A stretch of 64,000 bases of DNA, taken from positions 286,789 to 350,788 of the forward strand of contig NW_003314383.1 of assembly GCF_000143415.4 (NCBI RefSeq), written 5' to 3'. The notes beneath the pieces were generated by a model. That model made no database searches, had not been told where the DNA came from, and was given only the letters and a program-made list of their open reading frames with translations. Made by a program: the position numbers and the translations under genes. The DNA is from Selaginella moellendorffii. Its lineage: Eukaryota > Streptophyta > Lycopodiopsida > Selaginellales > Selaginellaceae. How positions within the stretch are numbered: position 1 is the stretch's first letter; every line of letters begins with the position of its first letter. Positions 1-10,860 of the stretch are shown in pieces.

Positions 1-1694
1 AGTTTGTATTGGCTTTCGACAAACGGAATGGTTTTTGAGCAAAGTGATAACAGATCAGCCATTAGAAAAGTCTAAGAAAATTTGTGGAAAAATCTTTCCA
101 TTCTAAAGAAAGAATGACTCTCAGTCTAGGAATGCAAACTTTCAAGACTCAACCAATTTCCTCCTACCAACAACTTCACATAGGTTCACCTCAACACAAA
201 TTCTCATGACCCATAGTATGCTTAAGCCTCGAACATCTTTACCCATCTAACCGATATCTAACACCGACATCCGCAAAATGCAAAGTGAACACCCAAGGCT
301 TGATCACGAAGACCACATCTTCGGATATCCATATTGCATTAACACTCTTCTTCAATCACCTTCAAAATTCAATGTGAAGTCAAAACACTAACAAGAAAAA
401 TGACATGAAAAATCAAGGTTTAAGGAAAATTCCTCATCACTCGAAATAACAATGCCACTTCCACTAACACCAGTGCTAGCAATGTCAATGCCCCAACTAC
501 ACACCTTCTCCATCCAACAATCTACTCCAAGTGCTAACGGATCAACAGATGAGCTATAGCAAATGAATGCTACAACCCATTTCTAACACCTAATAGGCAA
601 ACTCAAAGAAACAAGGTACCAACATAAGCTTAGTATAATGGACCATCACTGAGAATCCAGTCAAAGCTACTACAATGCTACTTCGTGCAAGTAGACTAGC
701 TTCACTATCAAGCACTTTGGGGTTGATCATCATTTACCCAAGCAACTTCGTAAACACATTGCTCACTATCACATGGATATGATATAAGTATCACAATGAC
801 TTGATCATCAATCAAGCAACACTATGAGCAATGCCCATGTCATTACTTCAAAGGTTTATGTGAATATCAAGTGTCAACTCGATTCGACAAAATGCAACAT
901 AAATGCCACACCCCACCAATAGAGATTTAGAACACCCGACACCACTAACTTTTGTTTACATCACAGACAAACTCATGCCACTCTCTTTCTGACCAATCTC
1001 AAAACTAATCCAACACCAAGCTACACAAGGAGCAATAGCAAGGTTCCCCGGAAAAGAATTAAGCATTGCAACCCAAGTCTTCCAATAGCAAGCCTAGACA
1101 AAATGGTATAGCACTTCACCGCTATCCATCCCACAACTCACCATTGTAATGCCACCATCTCCAACATGCATCAAGATAGGGACTCTTGATTGCATGATGT
1201 GAACACAAGCAATGAGTTAACACCTCGTTGCAAATCATCTCTCCAAGAAGAGAAAATGATTTACGTATTTGATCCTTCGTCGCCGATGACTCTCGTTTCG
1301 GTCTCATCTTTGACCAAACCTCAAGCTTGCTTTCGCACTGCCTTCAGTTCAATCGAAGAAAAGTTTATGAGAGAGCACGGCCATGACTACTTGAACCAAT
1401 AGACTAATTCCTATAATCTTGATTGATCCACTTGTAACCATGCCTAGGAAGGATCTACTAGTGCCATGCTAAACAGCTACGGGCTAGCCTATTTGCCACT
1501 CATAGCAAACCCAGGGAGGTTTGCTTTCACCCATGGTACATGGAACAACTTATGGAACCACTGGAACCAATGCGAAGTCTTTGCACCCTAACGTGTACCA
1601 CTCAGATCATCGTTTTCATCTCTGCGTATGCAACGAGACTAGTTGCCCAATCTCATTGGATAATACTCGCCGAGACTCATTCTCTGATACCAAA
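1..1694 (-). mobile_element. Family B LTR element, internal region, partial
   Basis: This matches 27376-29069, the internal part of the complete family B element next to its 5' LTR. It runs off the left edge. No reading frame longer than about 75 codons is present and none resembles gag or pol, so the element looks non-autonomous (LARD-like). The primer binding site, complementary to initiator tRNA-Met (TGGTATCAGAG on the minus strand), lies directly beside the LTR at about 1682-1692. Confidence 0.8.
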
Positions 1695-2850
1695 TGTAGC
1701 GCACATGGTTTTTACCCTTTATCCTATGGTGATTTACCATAGGATAACACCACGAAGCGGAACCTAAACCCTCTTTGTGCCACGTGACAGATGCCATGTG
1801 TCATATGCCACATGTCCAAAGGACCGTGGTGTGGAACCTGAGGTTTAGGGCCTTGGGCCACTGAACGAAGGAACGGTGCCAAACTCCCAAACATGGAGCC
1901 AAGGAGTGACGGAACCGAACCATGAAGCAACTCCCGAGCGTACAGCCCAAGGAGCAAAGGGACAGGAGCCCGGAGTGACTTGGAACAGTCCTAGAGCAAC
2001 CAGCATCCCAATGCCAGGACTAACATGCAAAATGGAGCCAAATGAAGTCTGGCGCTATTTCGGCATACCGGTGGCCTAACGTGAGGATATGGGTACTCCA
2101 CCAACTAGCATGGAATGGAACTTGGGCTTAGACCCAAGCCAGACACAGAACAAGGACAGGCACGCAAGCGGGAGCTAGACTATGCCTCAAGTTGGTCAGC
2201 CATGCCCGACCTACCCACTATCCCTACTATACATTTGGAACCCCCCACAGCCCCCCCCCCCCCCCCCCCCCTTGAGGAACACATGCTTTGGGCTTTCACC
2301 CCAAGCCTCCCTTAGTATCAGGAGTTAGTCTCTGGGACAAGCTCGAAACTTACTAAATATGGAATGTTCTTAGATTGTGAATTTGGACACGGGACGAACA
2401 CCATTGTGTTCAGGCCGATCTCTACATTCCGTAGATGTGCCAAATGAGCAAATCTGGACACTTTCCATAAATAGCATTTGGGACCGAAATGAGACTAACA
2501 CAAAGGGCATGATAGCGAGGGTGTTTGGCAGACACAGTAAGCTATCATGTAGCGATATTGAGGGACCAATCTCAATACGCGAGGGTTCTTGTCAAGCCAG
2601 TGCAAGATAGAGCAAAAGAGAACTAAAAAGCCAAGCCAAGTATGCTTGGCTGAATAGACACTTAGGAATTCCGTCCTTATGCTCATCCGGCCAAGTACAG
2701 ATGCAAAGTCTAGTTTACTAACACTTGAACAAGAGGGGCTGATAAAGGGTCCAGCAATACCGACCTCCTGCCATCGTGGCAGTAAGGTAAGAGTGTCTGT
2801 AAGGACTGGTCAACAGGTAACTTTCGATACCCGAAGTCACATGCGTGACA
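1695..2850 (-). repeat. Family B LTR (5' LTR, left copy)
   Basis: On the plus strand the LTR starts TGTAGCGCAC and ends GCGTGACA, so it has TG...CA termini. It closely matches the LTRs at 23115-24258 and 29070-30214, and is slightly longer because of a C run near 2249-2270. It is followed by GCAAT, the target duplication also seen at the complete element. It interrupts the integrase gene of a gypsy element. Confidence 0.88.
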
Positions 2851-3515
2851 GCAATGATCCCTTTGAATGTCCGAACGAGCCGTTTCACCAGACTGTCTAA
2901 TTGTGGATGATAAGCACTCGTGAAAGTGTGGCGTATCCCCAACCGAGATGTCAAAACATGAAATGCCTCAACCATAAATGTGGGACCATTATCCGAAAAA
3001 ATCCGCTCTAGACAAGAATGCTAGAACACCACTCGATTGAGGAGGAAGTATCCAACAGCAGCTGCAAAGGCACTAGCAAGAGCACCAACTTCCACCTAAC
3101 AAGTCAAGTAGTCAGAAGCAATAATTACATATTCATTGCCAACAGTCGACTATGGAAAAGGTCTCATAAGATCAAACGCCACCAACTCAAACGGACAGGA
3201 AACTACAATTGACTCTAACCATCCTTCCGCAACACGAGGGGGAGTATTATGAGCTTGGCACCAAATGCAACTATGCACATACCGGATAATATCACGTCGC
3301 ATCTTTGGCCAATAGAAAGACTTGTGCAACTTCTTGATTACATGACGATGTCCCATATGCCCACCTAGAACAGAAGAATTATGGTAGGCATGGAGAAACC
3401 GCAGAATAAAGACAGAAGGCACCACTAGCCATAAATGATCATCAGGATCCATCCCCATAAAATAAAGAAGGCCGTCGTCAAGGCGATATTGAGAATGTAA
3501 ATGCTGGAAAGGCAA
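2851..3515 (-). pseudogene. Family A integrase, zinc-binding and core part, interrupted
   Basis: The frame at 3150-3515 carries an H-H-C-C zinc-binding module: HAYHNSS, then GHMGHRHV and a CIWC pair. The catalytic core continues to 2851 with SDNGP-like and YHPQLD-like motifs typical of the retroviral-type integrase fold. The core is broken by the family B LTR at 2850. The frame also changes near 3150, so no functional enzyme can be made. Confidence 0.85.
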
Positions 3516-3560
3516 GTCATCAGCAAGTGATGCAGGATTCTCAAACCCATCTCGAAGCCT

Positions 3561-4919
3561 TCAAATCCACGGCTCAATCTTTTGAGCCTCACAAATCTCA
3601 TCAAGAGAAGGTAGATCTTGCTCTATGCCTTGTGGACATTGAACGTCAAGTATAGCAACCGCCGATAGCATAGAATCCTTGTCTAAAAAATCCATAGATG
3701 CATGAGCAACAGGCTCGTCAGAAACATGATAAGAGAGTGGAGAAGGAAGAGGAGCTCGAAAAAGGGCATCAGCATCAACCATAGAACTCCTTGGGCAATG
3801 AATAACATTAAAATTATATATCTGAAGCTTCAAAGCCCATCGAGCAATACGACCAATCAGGTTCTTCTACTTCAATAATGAAGTAATAGTAGCATGGTCA
3901 CTTTCAAGTAATGTCCGAGAACCATGTAAATATACATGAAGTTTCTCGAAACCCCAGACTGTCGCTAAACACTCCTTTTCTGTCATGGAGTAGTTTATCT
4001 CTGCTAGTTGTAATGTATGGTTTATATACGCAATGGGATGGCGCTGACCAAGCACACTCGAGCTCTCTTGCATCAACACACCTCCAACACCAATATCAAA
4101 AGCATCCACACGCAAAATAAAAGGTCGAGTGTAGTTAGGATATGCCAAAACCGGAGGAGTCGTCAATAGCTTTTTGAGATCCACAAACGTCTGCTCACAA
4201 TCCGAAAACCAGATGAAAGATGATAATAATGACTTCAGCAACCCTCGCAACGGTGCAATGCGATCAGAAAAATGATCCACAAAACAACTGAGATACTACA
4301 CCTTGCCTAAGAAGCACTGCACATCATTCACACACTTCAGAGTAGGGAACTTTAGAACAACCACAAGTTTGTTAGGATCAACTTGCAAACCCTCACGAGA
4401 AATATGGTACGCAAGATAAGTTGTGTCTTTGGACCCAAACATGCACTTCGACCGCTTCAGCTTTAAACCAACGTCGCGAAACCAATCCAACACTTTACAA
4501 ACATCACGAATATGCTCCTCCCACGTCTCTTCCGAGTGGATCAAAACATCATCAATGAAGTCAATAATCACTTCTGGCATATCGCAAAGAACCTCGTCCA
4601 TTATCCATTGGAAAGTTGCTGGAACATTGTTCAAACCAAATGGCATCACCAAGAACTCGTACAAACCAAATGGGGTACGAAAAGCAGTTTTAGGATTATC
4701 TTCTTTGGCCATCAGTACTTGCCAGTACTCAGAAGCAAGATCCAGCTTGGTGAACCAATGACTTTGCCCCAGACGATCCAAGAGATCAACAGTGTGAGGA
4801 AGAGGGTACACATTCAAGATCGTCACTTCGTTTAATGAACAATAGTCAATGTAGAAACGAATACTCCCATTAGGTTTTGTCACAAGATAAGGTTCACATG
4901 CCCATACCTCTGCTTCCAT
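3561..4919 (-). pseudogene. Family A reverse transcriptase and RNase H
   Basis: The RT portion (4296-4919) shows YLVTKPNGSIRF, the TKLDL motif and the active-site block FIDDVLIHS, with Phe in place of the usual Tyr of YxDD. RNase H follows at 3561-4280 with WFSDCEQ, VLAYPN, a Val-Asp-Ala active-site start and a TEKECLA motif. Stops separate the pieces at about 4296 and 3865 in this copy. In the right copy RT and the first RNase H part form one 350-codon frame. The start of the RT domain is missing here because it lies inverted on the other strand at 4929-5208. Confidence 0.9.
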
Positions 4920-4928
4920 TACTTTTGT

Positions 4929-5208
4929 TCCTCCACTATTTCCTCTTATGTTTTCGTCTTGTTCTGTTCTTCCTTATTCTGATCCCTCCAATAATCTTTG
5001 TGTTGCAACGGTTGACCAGCTCATGAAAGAGTATTCTAATCTCTTTGAATTTGACCTATCCTCTAGGGCCAAAATTGCCACACGTCATCCGATTCCAACC
5101 GGGATGCTCGTCCAATCAAGGTTCCTATTCAAGGAGATCAAGATTTTACTTGCAAACGTAAAGGAGATGTTGGACAAGGGTGTTATTCGGAAGTTGCAAA
5201 GTCCTTGA
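4929..5208 (+). pseudogene. Inverted N-terminal segment of the family A reverse transcriptase
   Basis: This plus-strand frame translates to the gypsy RT lead-in: a hydrophobic block around EYSNLFEF, then RHPIPTG and finally GVIRKLQSP. That is the segment that should immediately precede the minus-strand RT beginning WACEPYLVTKPNG. It therefore looks like a local inversion inside pol. Pyrimidine-rich, roughly inverted stretches flank it on both sides. The same inversion is present in the right copy at 32293-32572. Confidence 0.82.
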
Positions 5209-5316
5209 AGTAGAGGGATGAAGAAGTATGGAAGTAAGAGGAATGGATAAAATATAAGGAAGTATGAGACAAGGGGGAGAAGCCTCAAAGTTACACTTGG
5301 CATGATTGTGCTACAA

Positions 5317-5673
5317 CTAATCCATACCAAGAATGAGATCAAAAGTTTGACTCAACACCACCCCCAATGATTGCAATTCAAGCTCGAGATCGCCCATATG
5401 CACAACCAAGTCTGCCTCATCCCGTGAACATGCATGTGTACGGCTGTTGCCATAAAGAATGAAAACTGGTTTTGCCGCACGACGCAAGTGTAGACGGTAA
5501 CGTATGGCAACAGGTCGAGCAATAGAAGATAAACTCGAATCTATATCAACTAACACGGAGAGAATAATAGGAGACCTCTTGTTATAAAAATGAGCTTGGA
5601 AAGTAAACACTGGATGAACGGGTGTCGAATGAACCCCTTGATGATACTCCCAAAAGAAAGATGGAGGGGTCAC
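5317..5673 (-). pseudogene. Family A aspartic protease region
   Basis: The 118-codon frame contains LVDIDSS (in the place of the catalytic D-S/T-G triad) and ends in LILGMD, the conserved hydrophobic-G-x-D block of retropepsins, close to where RT should start. The altered triad and the isolated frame suggest it is inactive. It lies between gag and RT as expected for gypsy. Confidence 0.72.
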
Positions 5674-5879
5674 TAACTTATTCGCGCAAGGTCCCTCAGT
5701 TACTCGCGCGACTCTTTATTTCCCAGATACATCTCAGTGTCCAAACCTTCCATTACAATAGCACCAACGGGATGTTGCTGACGCCAAGGTCTTCATCTAG
5801 GAAATGGAGGTCGCCAATCCAGAAAACCTCGACAACACCAATAAGTATGACTAATTTCATCATACGCCCAGCAACAAAC

Positions 5880-6632
5880 ATCACGGCCATGGCCACGTCC
5901 TCGCCCTTATCCTTGGACTCGAGCAGCAGGAACATCAAACTCCATTGGAACAAGACTATCACCTATAGGAAGTGGAACTGAAGGACGTGCAGCAAGAAGT
6001 GGAAAAGGTGACGTCTCATAATGTTGTGCCAAACGAAGAGCATCGTCAAGGGTGGCGAGAGCAAGTGCATGCACAAGTCCGACAAGATCTTGACGAAGTG
6101 TTGGCCACAATATTCGTAGCTTGATCCGCTCTGACATACTTGGCTTTGCATGAAGCAAAAGACTTCAAAAACGAACACTAAATTGCATCACCGACTCAAA
6201 TGGCCCTTGGCAAAGACGATGCAATTGTTGGAAGGCATCATCACAGTCATCGGCATGTCCAAAGGTGCATTTGAAGATGTCCAAGAGAACACTCCAATCC
6301 TTACGAGTGGCTGCGCTTAAACAATTGTACCACTGCAATGTCGTCCCTTGGAGACACGTGGGAAACTCACGCAAACATTAAGCATCATCCCAAGAATGAT
6401 ATGTGGCAATCATCGTGAAGTGATCGAACCAATGGTACACATCATCCCCAGGATTCCCGCGAAAGAACTCCAGCCAAATGCGAGGATTGGCACCAAGAGC
6501 AGGAGGAGTTGTACCCTATGCTATGAACACCACCATTAACTGAGTTTGGTTGTTCAATTGCAAACACATAACATTAAGCAATTGTACCAACTGCTGCTCC
6601 AGAGTCAAAGGAGGAGATTGTTGATCAGCCAT
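5880..6632 (-). pseudogene. Family A gag, degenerate
   Basis: The minus strand from an ATG at 6632 reads MADQQSPPLTLEQQL and then meets stops. Further frames (6165-6374, 5907-6158) give a retrotransposon gag domain with FPTCLQGTTLQWYN, then FQQLHRLCQGPFESV and then LRQDLVGLVHALA. A glycine/arginine-rich tail and a zinc-knuckle-like C..C..H..C stretch follow near 5780-5900. Several stops and frame changes make it a pseudogene. Confidence 0.82.
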
Positions 6633-6856
6633 GAAGACGAATGAAAAAGAAAGAGCAAAAGAAGAGAAATGACAAAAAGCTAGAAAGAAATGGTAAATCT
6701 AGACAATGCAAAAAGCTAAATCTAAACCAAAAGAAAGAACAAAATAAAGGAGATGGAAAAAGCTAGATTTAGATAATGCAAAAACTAGATCTAAACCAAA
6801 ATCCCAAATCCAAGCACTCCTTAGGGACAATCAAAGGTGCCCTTCAACTCCACTAA

Positions 6857-7030
6857 TGTGAGTGCTTAGAATATAGAAAGGAAATTTAAAAATATGCATA
6901 TCAATTAGCCCAAAAGCCTAGTTTATATATAAGAGTGAGTGGTCCAGATTGAAACTAATCTGACGGCTACAAAAATCCCACTATGCTAATATTAGTATAC
7001 AGTATCATAGCTGTACACTTGGCCCTCATA
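6857..7030 (-). repeat. Family A short LTR (5' LTR, left copy)
   Basis: The plus strand begins TGTGAGTG and ends near GGCCCTCATA. It matches the 165-bp LTR at 22312-22476 and the one at 34220-34394. The minus-strand element reads from here into gag. Confidence 0.8.
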
Positions 7031-7089
7031 GTTTAATATAAAATAAAATAAATATAGTATTATGAGGTATGGCTACAGATCTAAGGCCC

Positions 7090-7760
7090 AAGTACATAGC
7101 TATGAATATGAAGTCTAAATGTATGGCTACAATACTTTATATTAATATTATTTATATAATATAATATTTATTACGTGCTGGGATTTTGATAGCTATTAGA
7201 TTGGTTTCAATCAAGACCACTCAATCTTATATATAAATTAAAGGTTTTAGGCTAATTAGATATATAAATTTCTATATTCCATACACTCATATTGACAAAG
7301 TTGAGGGGCAGTCTTGATTGTTTTTGAGGATATATTTTTATTTTAGATCTAGTTTTTGGTTTAGATAATTAATGTAGCTGTTTAATGTTATATGGTTGAA
7401 ACTAAACAATTAACTTCAGTTGATGGTGACATTCATGGCAAATAGTGCAAATTTTCTTACTTTTTTTACCCATCTTTATGTCTGGCCAAATGTTTTCTAT
7501 AGAAATCCCAAGAATGATATTAATCACTTTAAAATGATTGCCAATTATCATTCTTGAAATGATATTTAATGTTTGCAATGGTTTCCCATATGTCTCCAAG
7601 AAATATTGTTGTAGTGGTACAAGAGTTTAAGTGTGGAACCTCCTCCTAGATGTCTTCAAGTATGCATTTCAAAATGCTGATAATTGTGATGATGTTTTCT
7701 AACAATTGCATCATTTTTGTCAAGGACCATCTAAGTTAATTATACAATATAATATTTGAA
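7090..7760 (+). mobile_element. Old inverted family A fragment (LTR end plus gag)
   Basis: The plus strand here aligns with the minus strand of the adjacent family A element. LTR-like sequence at about 7178-7300 is followed by a diverged gag (7400-7750) that keeps the same landmarks. The two elements therefore sit 5' end to 5' end, forming an imperfect palindrome centred near 7080. Related gag fossils sit at the same place in each tandem unit (12423, 17523 and 34453). Confidence 0.8.
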
Positions 7761-8463
7761 TCTAGAGCCTCTTACTTTATGTAGAGCTTAAGTAAAGAAA
7801 AATTAGAAATGTTTTCAAAAGAAATATAAAAATGATTTGCTACACTCTTTAAATGTACCAATGCTTTGTTTGTTTAATAGTAGTGCTTATTTTTTATTAA
7901 TCTAGTTGATTGATAGAATTTCTAAATACAAGATTAAATTTATTACACGTTAACCATTAAATGTTCTAGCATTAAATGTTAGAATATCCTAGAATATTCA
8001 AATATATTCTAAATATCTACTACCAAATTTAAATGGGGACAGAGTTCCTTCAAGATTTCCAAAGACAATTCTAGGTAACTTAATATTTAAAAGGCCAAGT
8101 GTAAATGGACATCTGTATTATCTCAATCAAACAAGTGATAACCAACTTTCCATTATCCAAACAAACATCCATAAAACATTTATTAAAATCATGCAAATGG
8201 AACCTGCCCAAGGCCTACAACTGGACAGCCCATGTGCCTTCAGCCATTATCACTTTATTGTTATAGATAGAATTATAATAAAAAAAGTGTAAAGAATAAA
8301 TAGAAATTTCTATGTTGTACTTATTGAGTTTTTTCAAGTAATCTACATATAGGAGGAGCTTGAACTAAGACGTATCTCATTTTAATTTAATTCTTAATCT
8401 AGATTTATACTTATCATTATATTACCCTAAACCGTAAATATCCAAGAATATTTAAGATATTGT
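7761..8463. other. AT-rich spacer
   Basis: No gene is visible. The stretch is AT-rich, is conserved between tandem units (compare 13020-13640 and 35125-35826) and ends at the stop codon of the partner gene. Confidence 0.7.
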
Positions 8464-10492
8464 TTAAGACCATATCACATTACCATTCAAATCTAACAAT
8501 TTTGTGGAGATGTTTTTCATATCTCCAATAACTTTTGACAGTGCATAAGCAGCAAAGAAATATCTAACTTCTAACCAGTTTTCAGCTTCTGGACATATCA
8601 CACTTAGATCATCACTGAAGTTGAACCCAATTTTTGCTATAAAATATCGATTCCTAAACATAAATATTTAGATAATTAAATATAAAAATAAAAAACTCAC
8701 AAAGTATGATGATGAAAAATTGCCAAATAATCATCCAATCCAGCCAACCTTGAATCTGTAGAAAAAATAAAAACTGTTTCTAAGAAAATATAAAAAGTTA
8801 TCTACTGACCTGACTCAGAATACTTAAGGCTCATCCCAAGTGCTATACTTCTTATATGTTGAAGTTCAAATTCAGTAGTTTTAAGAATCCTAGCTGTTTG
8901 TAAAGCTTCCAGCACTTCCTAAAAAACATAAAAGAATAAAATTTATAAGAAAATTCAAATGATATAATATAATACCATGATAGGAATGTTGTACATTGAT
9001 TTCCTACTTTGGATCAATGTAGACAGTTTAGTCCCAGGGTCCTTTTGTAAATGCCGCTCTGAAAGTACAAAAACATTTTAGATTAAAAGCTAAAAATATT
9101 TGCTTGCCAAGAAAGATCCTAAACATCGCATGTGTTGCCCATCTCATCACGTCGTTAGCTAAGCAATTTGGATTTTCACAAAGCATCATTGTAAGGCCAC
9201 CACACTTGGTTTTTGAGCACGGAATGTATTTTGCATTAGCAGCCAGCACAGCAGTGGAGAATAAACATTCTCCAGCCTTAGTCTGTGAAAGAACAGGAGT
9301 AAGCATCACAGAAACGATACTGATTTACCTGATATTCTGGCATGACAAGAAAAGTGATTTACCTTAGATTTTGGCTCGAGCAGCATTGTGTCCTGAGAAT
9401 TGGTGACCTTGTCCAATGTACCCCCACGATCCTGTAAAAAAATGAAATGGAATTAAACGTCACGAGTAATAAGGAAGAATGATTTACTTGCGACTTGAGC
9501 AACATCATCTCTGTTATTCCCTCTGAATGCATTATGTCACATACGGCCGCGTCCTTGGCCACCCTGCCCTGGACACCAAGCTTGTCCCAAAGACGATCGT
9601 CAAAGACTGCCTTGGCAGGGACAAGCTTGGTGCCAGCCACACACGGCAGCACGTCGCGTAGAGCATCTTCAGCGAAAAAGAGGCCCATCTTTCTATTGAT
9701 GCCAATACCGCGGAGATCCACCACGACGCACTTTCTGATCCCGATCGCGTCCACAGCGTCCAGCTCCTTGACAGGATCCTCTCCACGGTCATGAGACGCC
9801 TGGACGAACTTCCTGGCCGACAGTGTCATGGGCATGCCCCGGAAGTCGTCGTAGTTGACGACCCAGTCCAGAGAGCCATACTGCAATGCCTTGGTGGGAA
9901 CCGCCAGAAGGATGTAGCCAGTGGAGACCCGATTCTGCCAGATGGATTCCTTATAGACGAGGACTTGTTTAGCATCAAGCTCTCCTAAAGTTCCATCGAT
10001 CACGAATTCCGCCGGAGGACCCCGACACCGCAGGCCGAGCTCAAACGTGGAAATGCAGCCCACGGCTTCGATCCTCCTGATCTGGCATGGCTCCAGCGGC
10101 GTCATTGAAGGCTCCATTTCGTTGTCGTACAAGTAGGCTGGAATGCTCCAAGGCGCTCCCCAGTAAAGGGCATTTGCATGTGTACGACGCTGCTTGGGGC
10201 AGATGTTTCCATGAGCGTAGCTCAGGTGATCAAGCAACGTCGTGTCGGGGCAGCCGCATGCAGTCAACTGCCGGTTGTAGCAGATATCGCAGAAGAGGAA
10301 CAAGGAGGTGGTGGTGTTATCATAGACGAGCTTGAGAGGAGGAGCAGGAGTACGAGGCCGAGCTCGAACCCGAGCTTGAGTTTCCACGAGCGTGCCGCAT
10401 CCGCGGGCAACTCCTGCACCCACAAGCTAAATGTTAGCTGCGCTCTTGCGCTCTTCTACTCACTCACGTCCAAAAAGCCGCCGCCAGAACAT
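8464..10492 (-). CDS. Partner gene, copy A (intact, unknown function)
   Basis: I do not recognise the family. Eight exons join in phase to 544 codons (543 residues): 10492-10468, 10413-9488, 9431-9363, 9282-9108, 9058-8976, 8918-8810, 8755-8701 and 8653-8464. The ATG at 10492 opens a 25-nt first exon (MFWRRLFG). Without it, the large exon 2 frame has no ATG upstream of its middle. The intron between 9108 and 9058 must use a GC-AG border. The N-terminal third has an FCDIC...CGC...H...H...C cluster that could bind metal. No signal peptide or obvious membrane span is seen. It is transcribed away from the Hog gene and shares its 368-bp upstream region. It is the only uninterrupted copy of four. 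Confidence 0.82.
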
Positions 10493-10860
10493 GCCGCCCA
10501 ACCAGGAGCAAGAGTTTATCTGCGAGTGTGCTGGGCAGATCCACTTATCCGCGAGTGTGCTAGGCAGATCCACCGATAGCTACCACCCTAGACACTTTTA
10601 GGGCAAGGTTCTTAGAATATTCCTTGAAACTCCATCTATATAAAAAGTTAATCTTTATAATGAACATTTAATTTCTTTAGTGATCAATGATGCGGCATCT
10701 CAAATATGTACTTAGAATTAAATAATTCTTGCTATCAAAGTTTTAGGATCACCAACTTGATCCGTTAGCCTCGTGTCATAGGCACTCGTTTGTAGTATTT
10801 AACATCGGTTCTAGAGCTCCTTTTCCTATCTTTCTAGGCTTCCATAGTGTAGAGTTCTCT
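10493..10860. promoter_or_regulatory. Shared divergent promoter, pair A
   Basis: The 368 bp between the partner ATG and the Hog ATG must hold both 5' UTRs and promoters. A tandem repeat of about 28 bp (GCGAGTGTGCT-GGCAGATCCAC, twice) lies at about 10516-10574 on the partner side. A TATATAAAAAG box reads toward the Hog gene at 10637-10647, about 214 bp before its ATG. Which start site it serves is inference. Confidence 0.6.

Larger units (their letters stand above)
2851..7030 (-). mobile_element. Family A Ty3/gypsy retrotransposon, left copy (5' part)
   Basis: Reading the minus strand from high to low coordinates, the order is a 5' LTR (6857-7030), gag, protease, reverse transcriptase, RNase H and integrase. 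The PR-RT-RH-IN order is that of Ty3/gypsy elements. The coding frames contain stops and a local inversion, so this copy is inactive. The integrase is cut at 2850 by the family B LTR, and the 3' end lies outside the window. Its sister copy is 22312-34394. Confidence 0.9.

Noticed and set aside
4948-5208. Independent 86-residue plus-strand gene
   Set aside because: Its product is the RT lead-in of the surrounding retroelement, displaced by inversion.
9359-10423. Partner gene read as one 354-codon frame
   Set aside because: It would begin with GTG and end in intron sequence. The eight-exon model with a small first exon keeps the frame throughout.
8464-10492. Partner protein as a patatin-like phospholipase
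   Set aside because: Only a vague resemblance (ANAKYIPC...GGLTM...ENPN). No G-x-S-x-G and no clear oxyanion loop, so no function is assigned.
10516-10574. Short direct repeats as a CRISPR array
   Set aside because: Only two units in a plant promoter with no spacers between; not an array.
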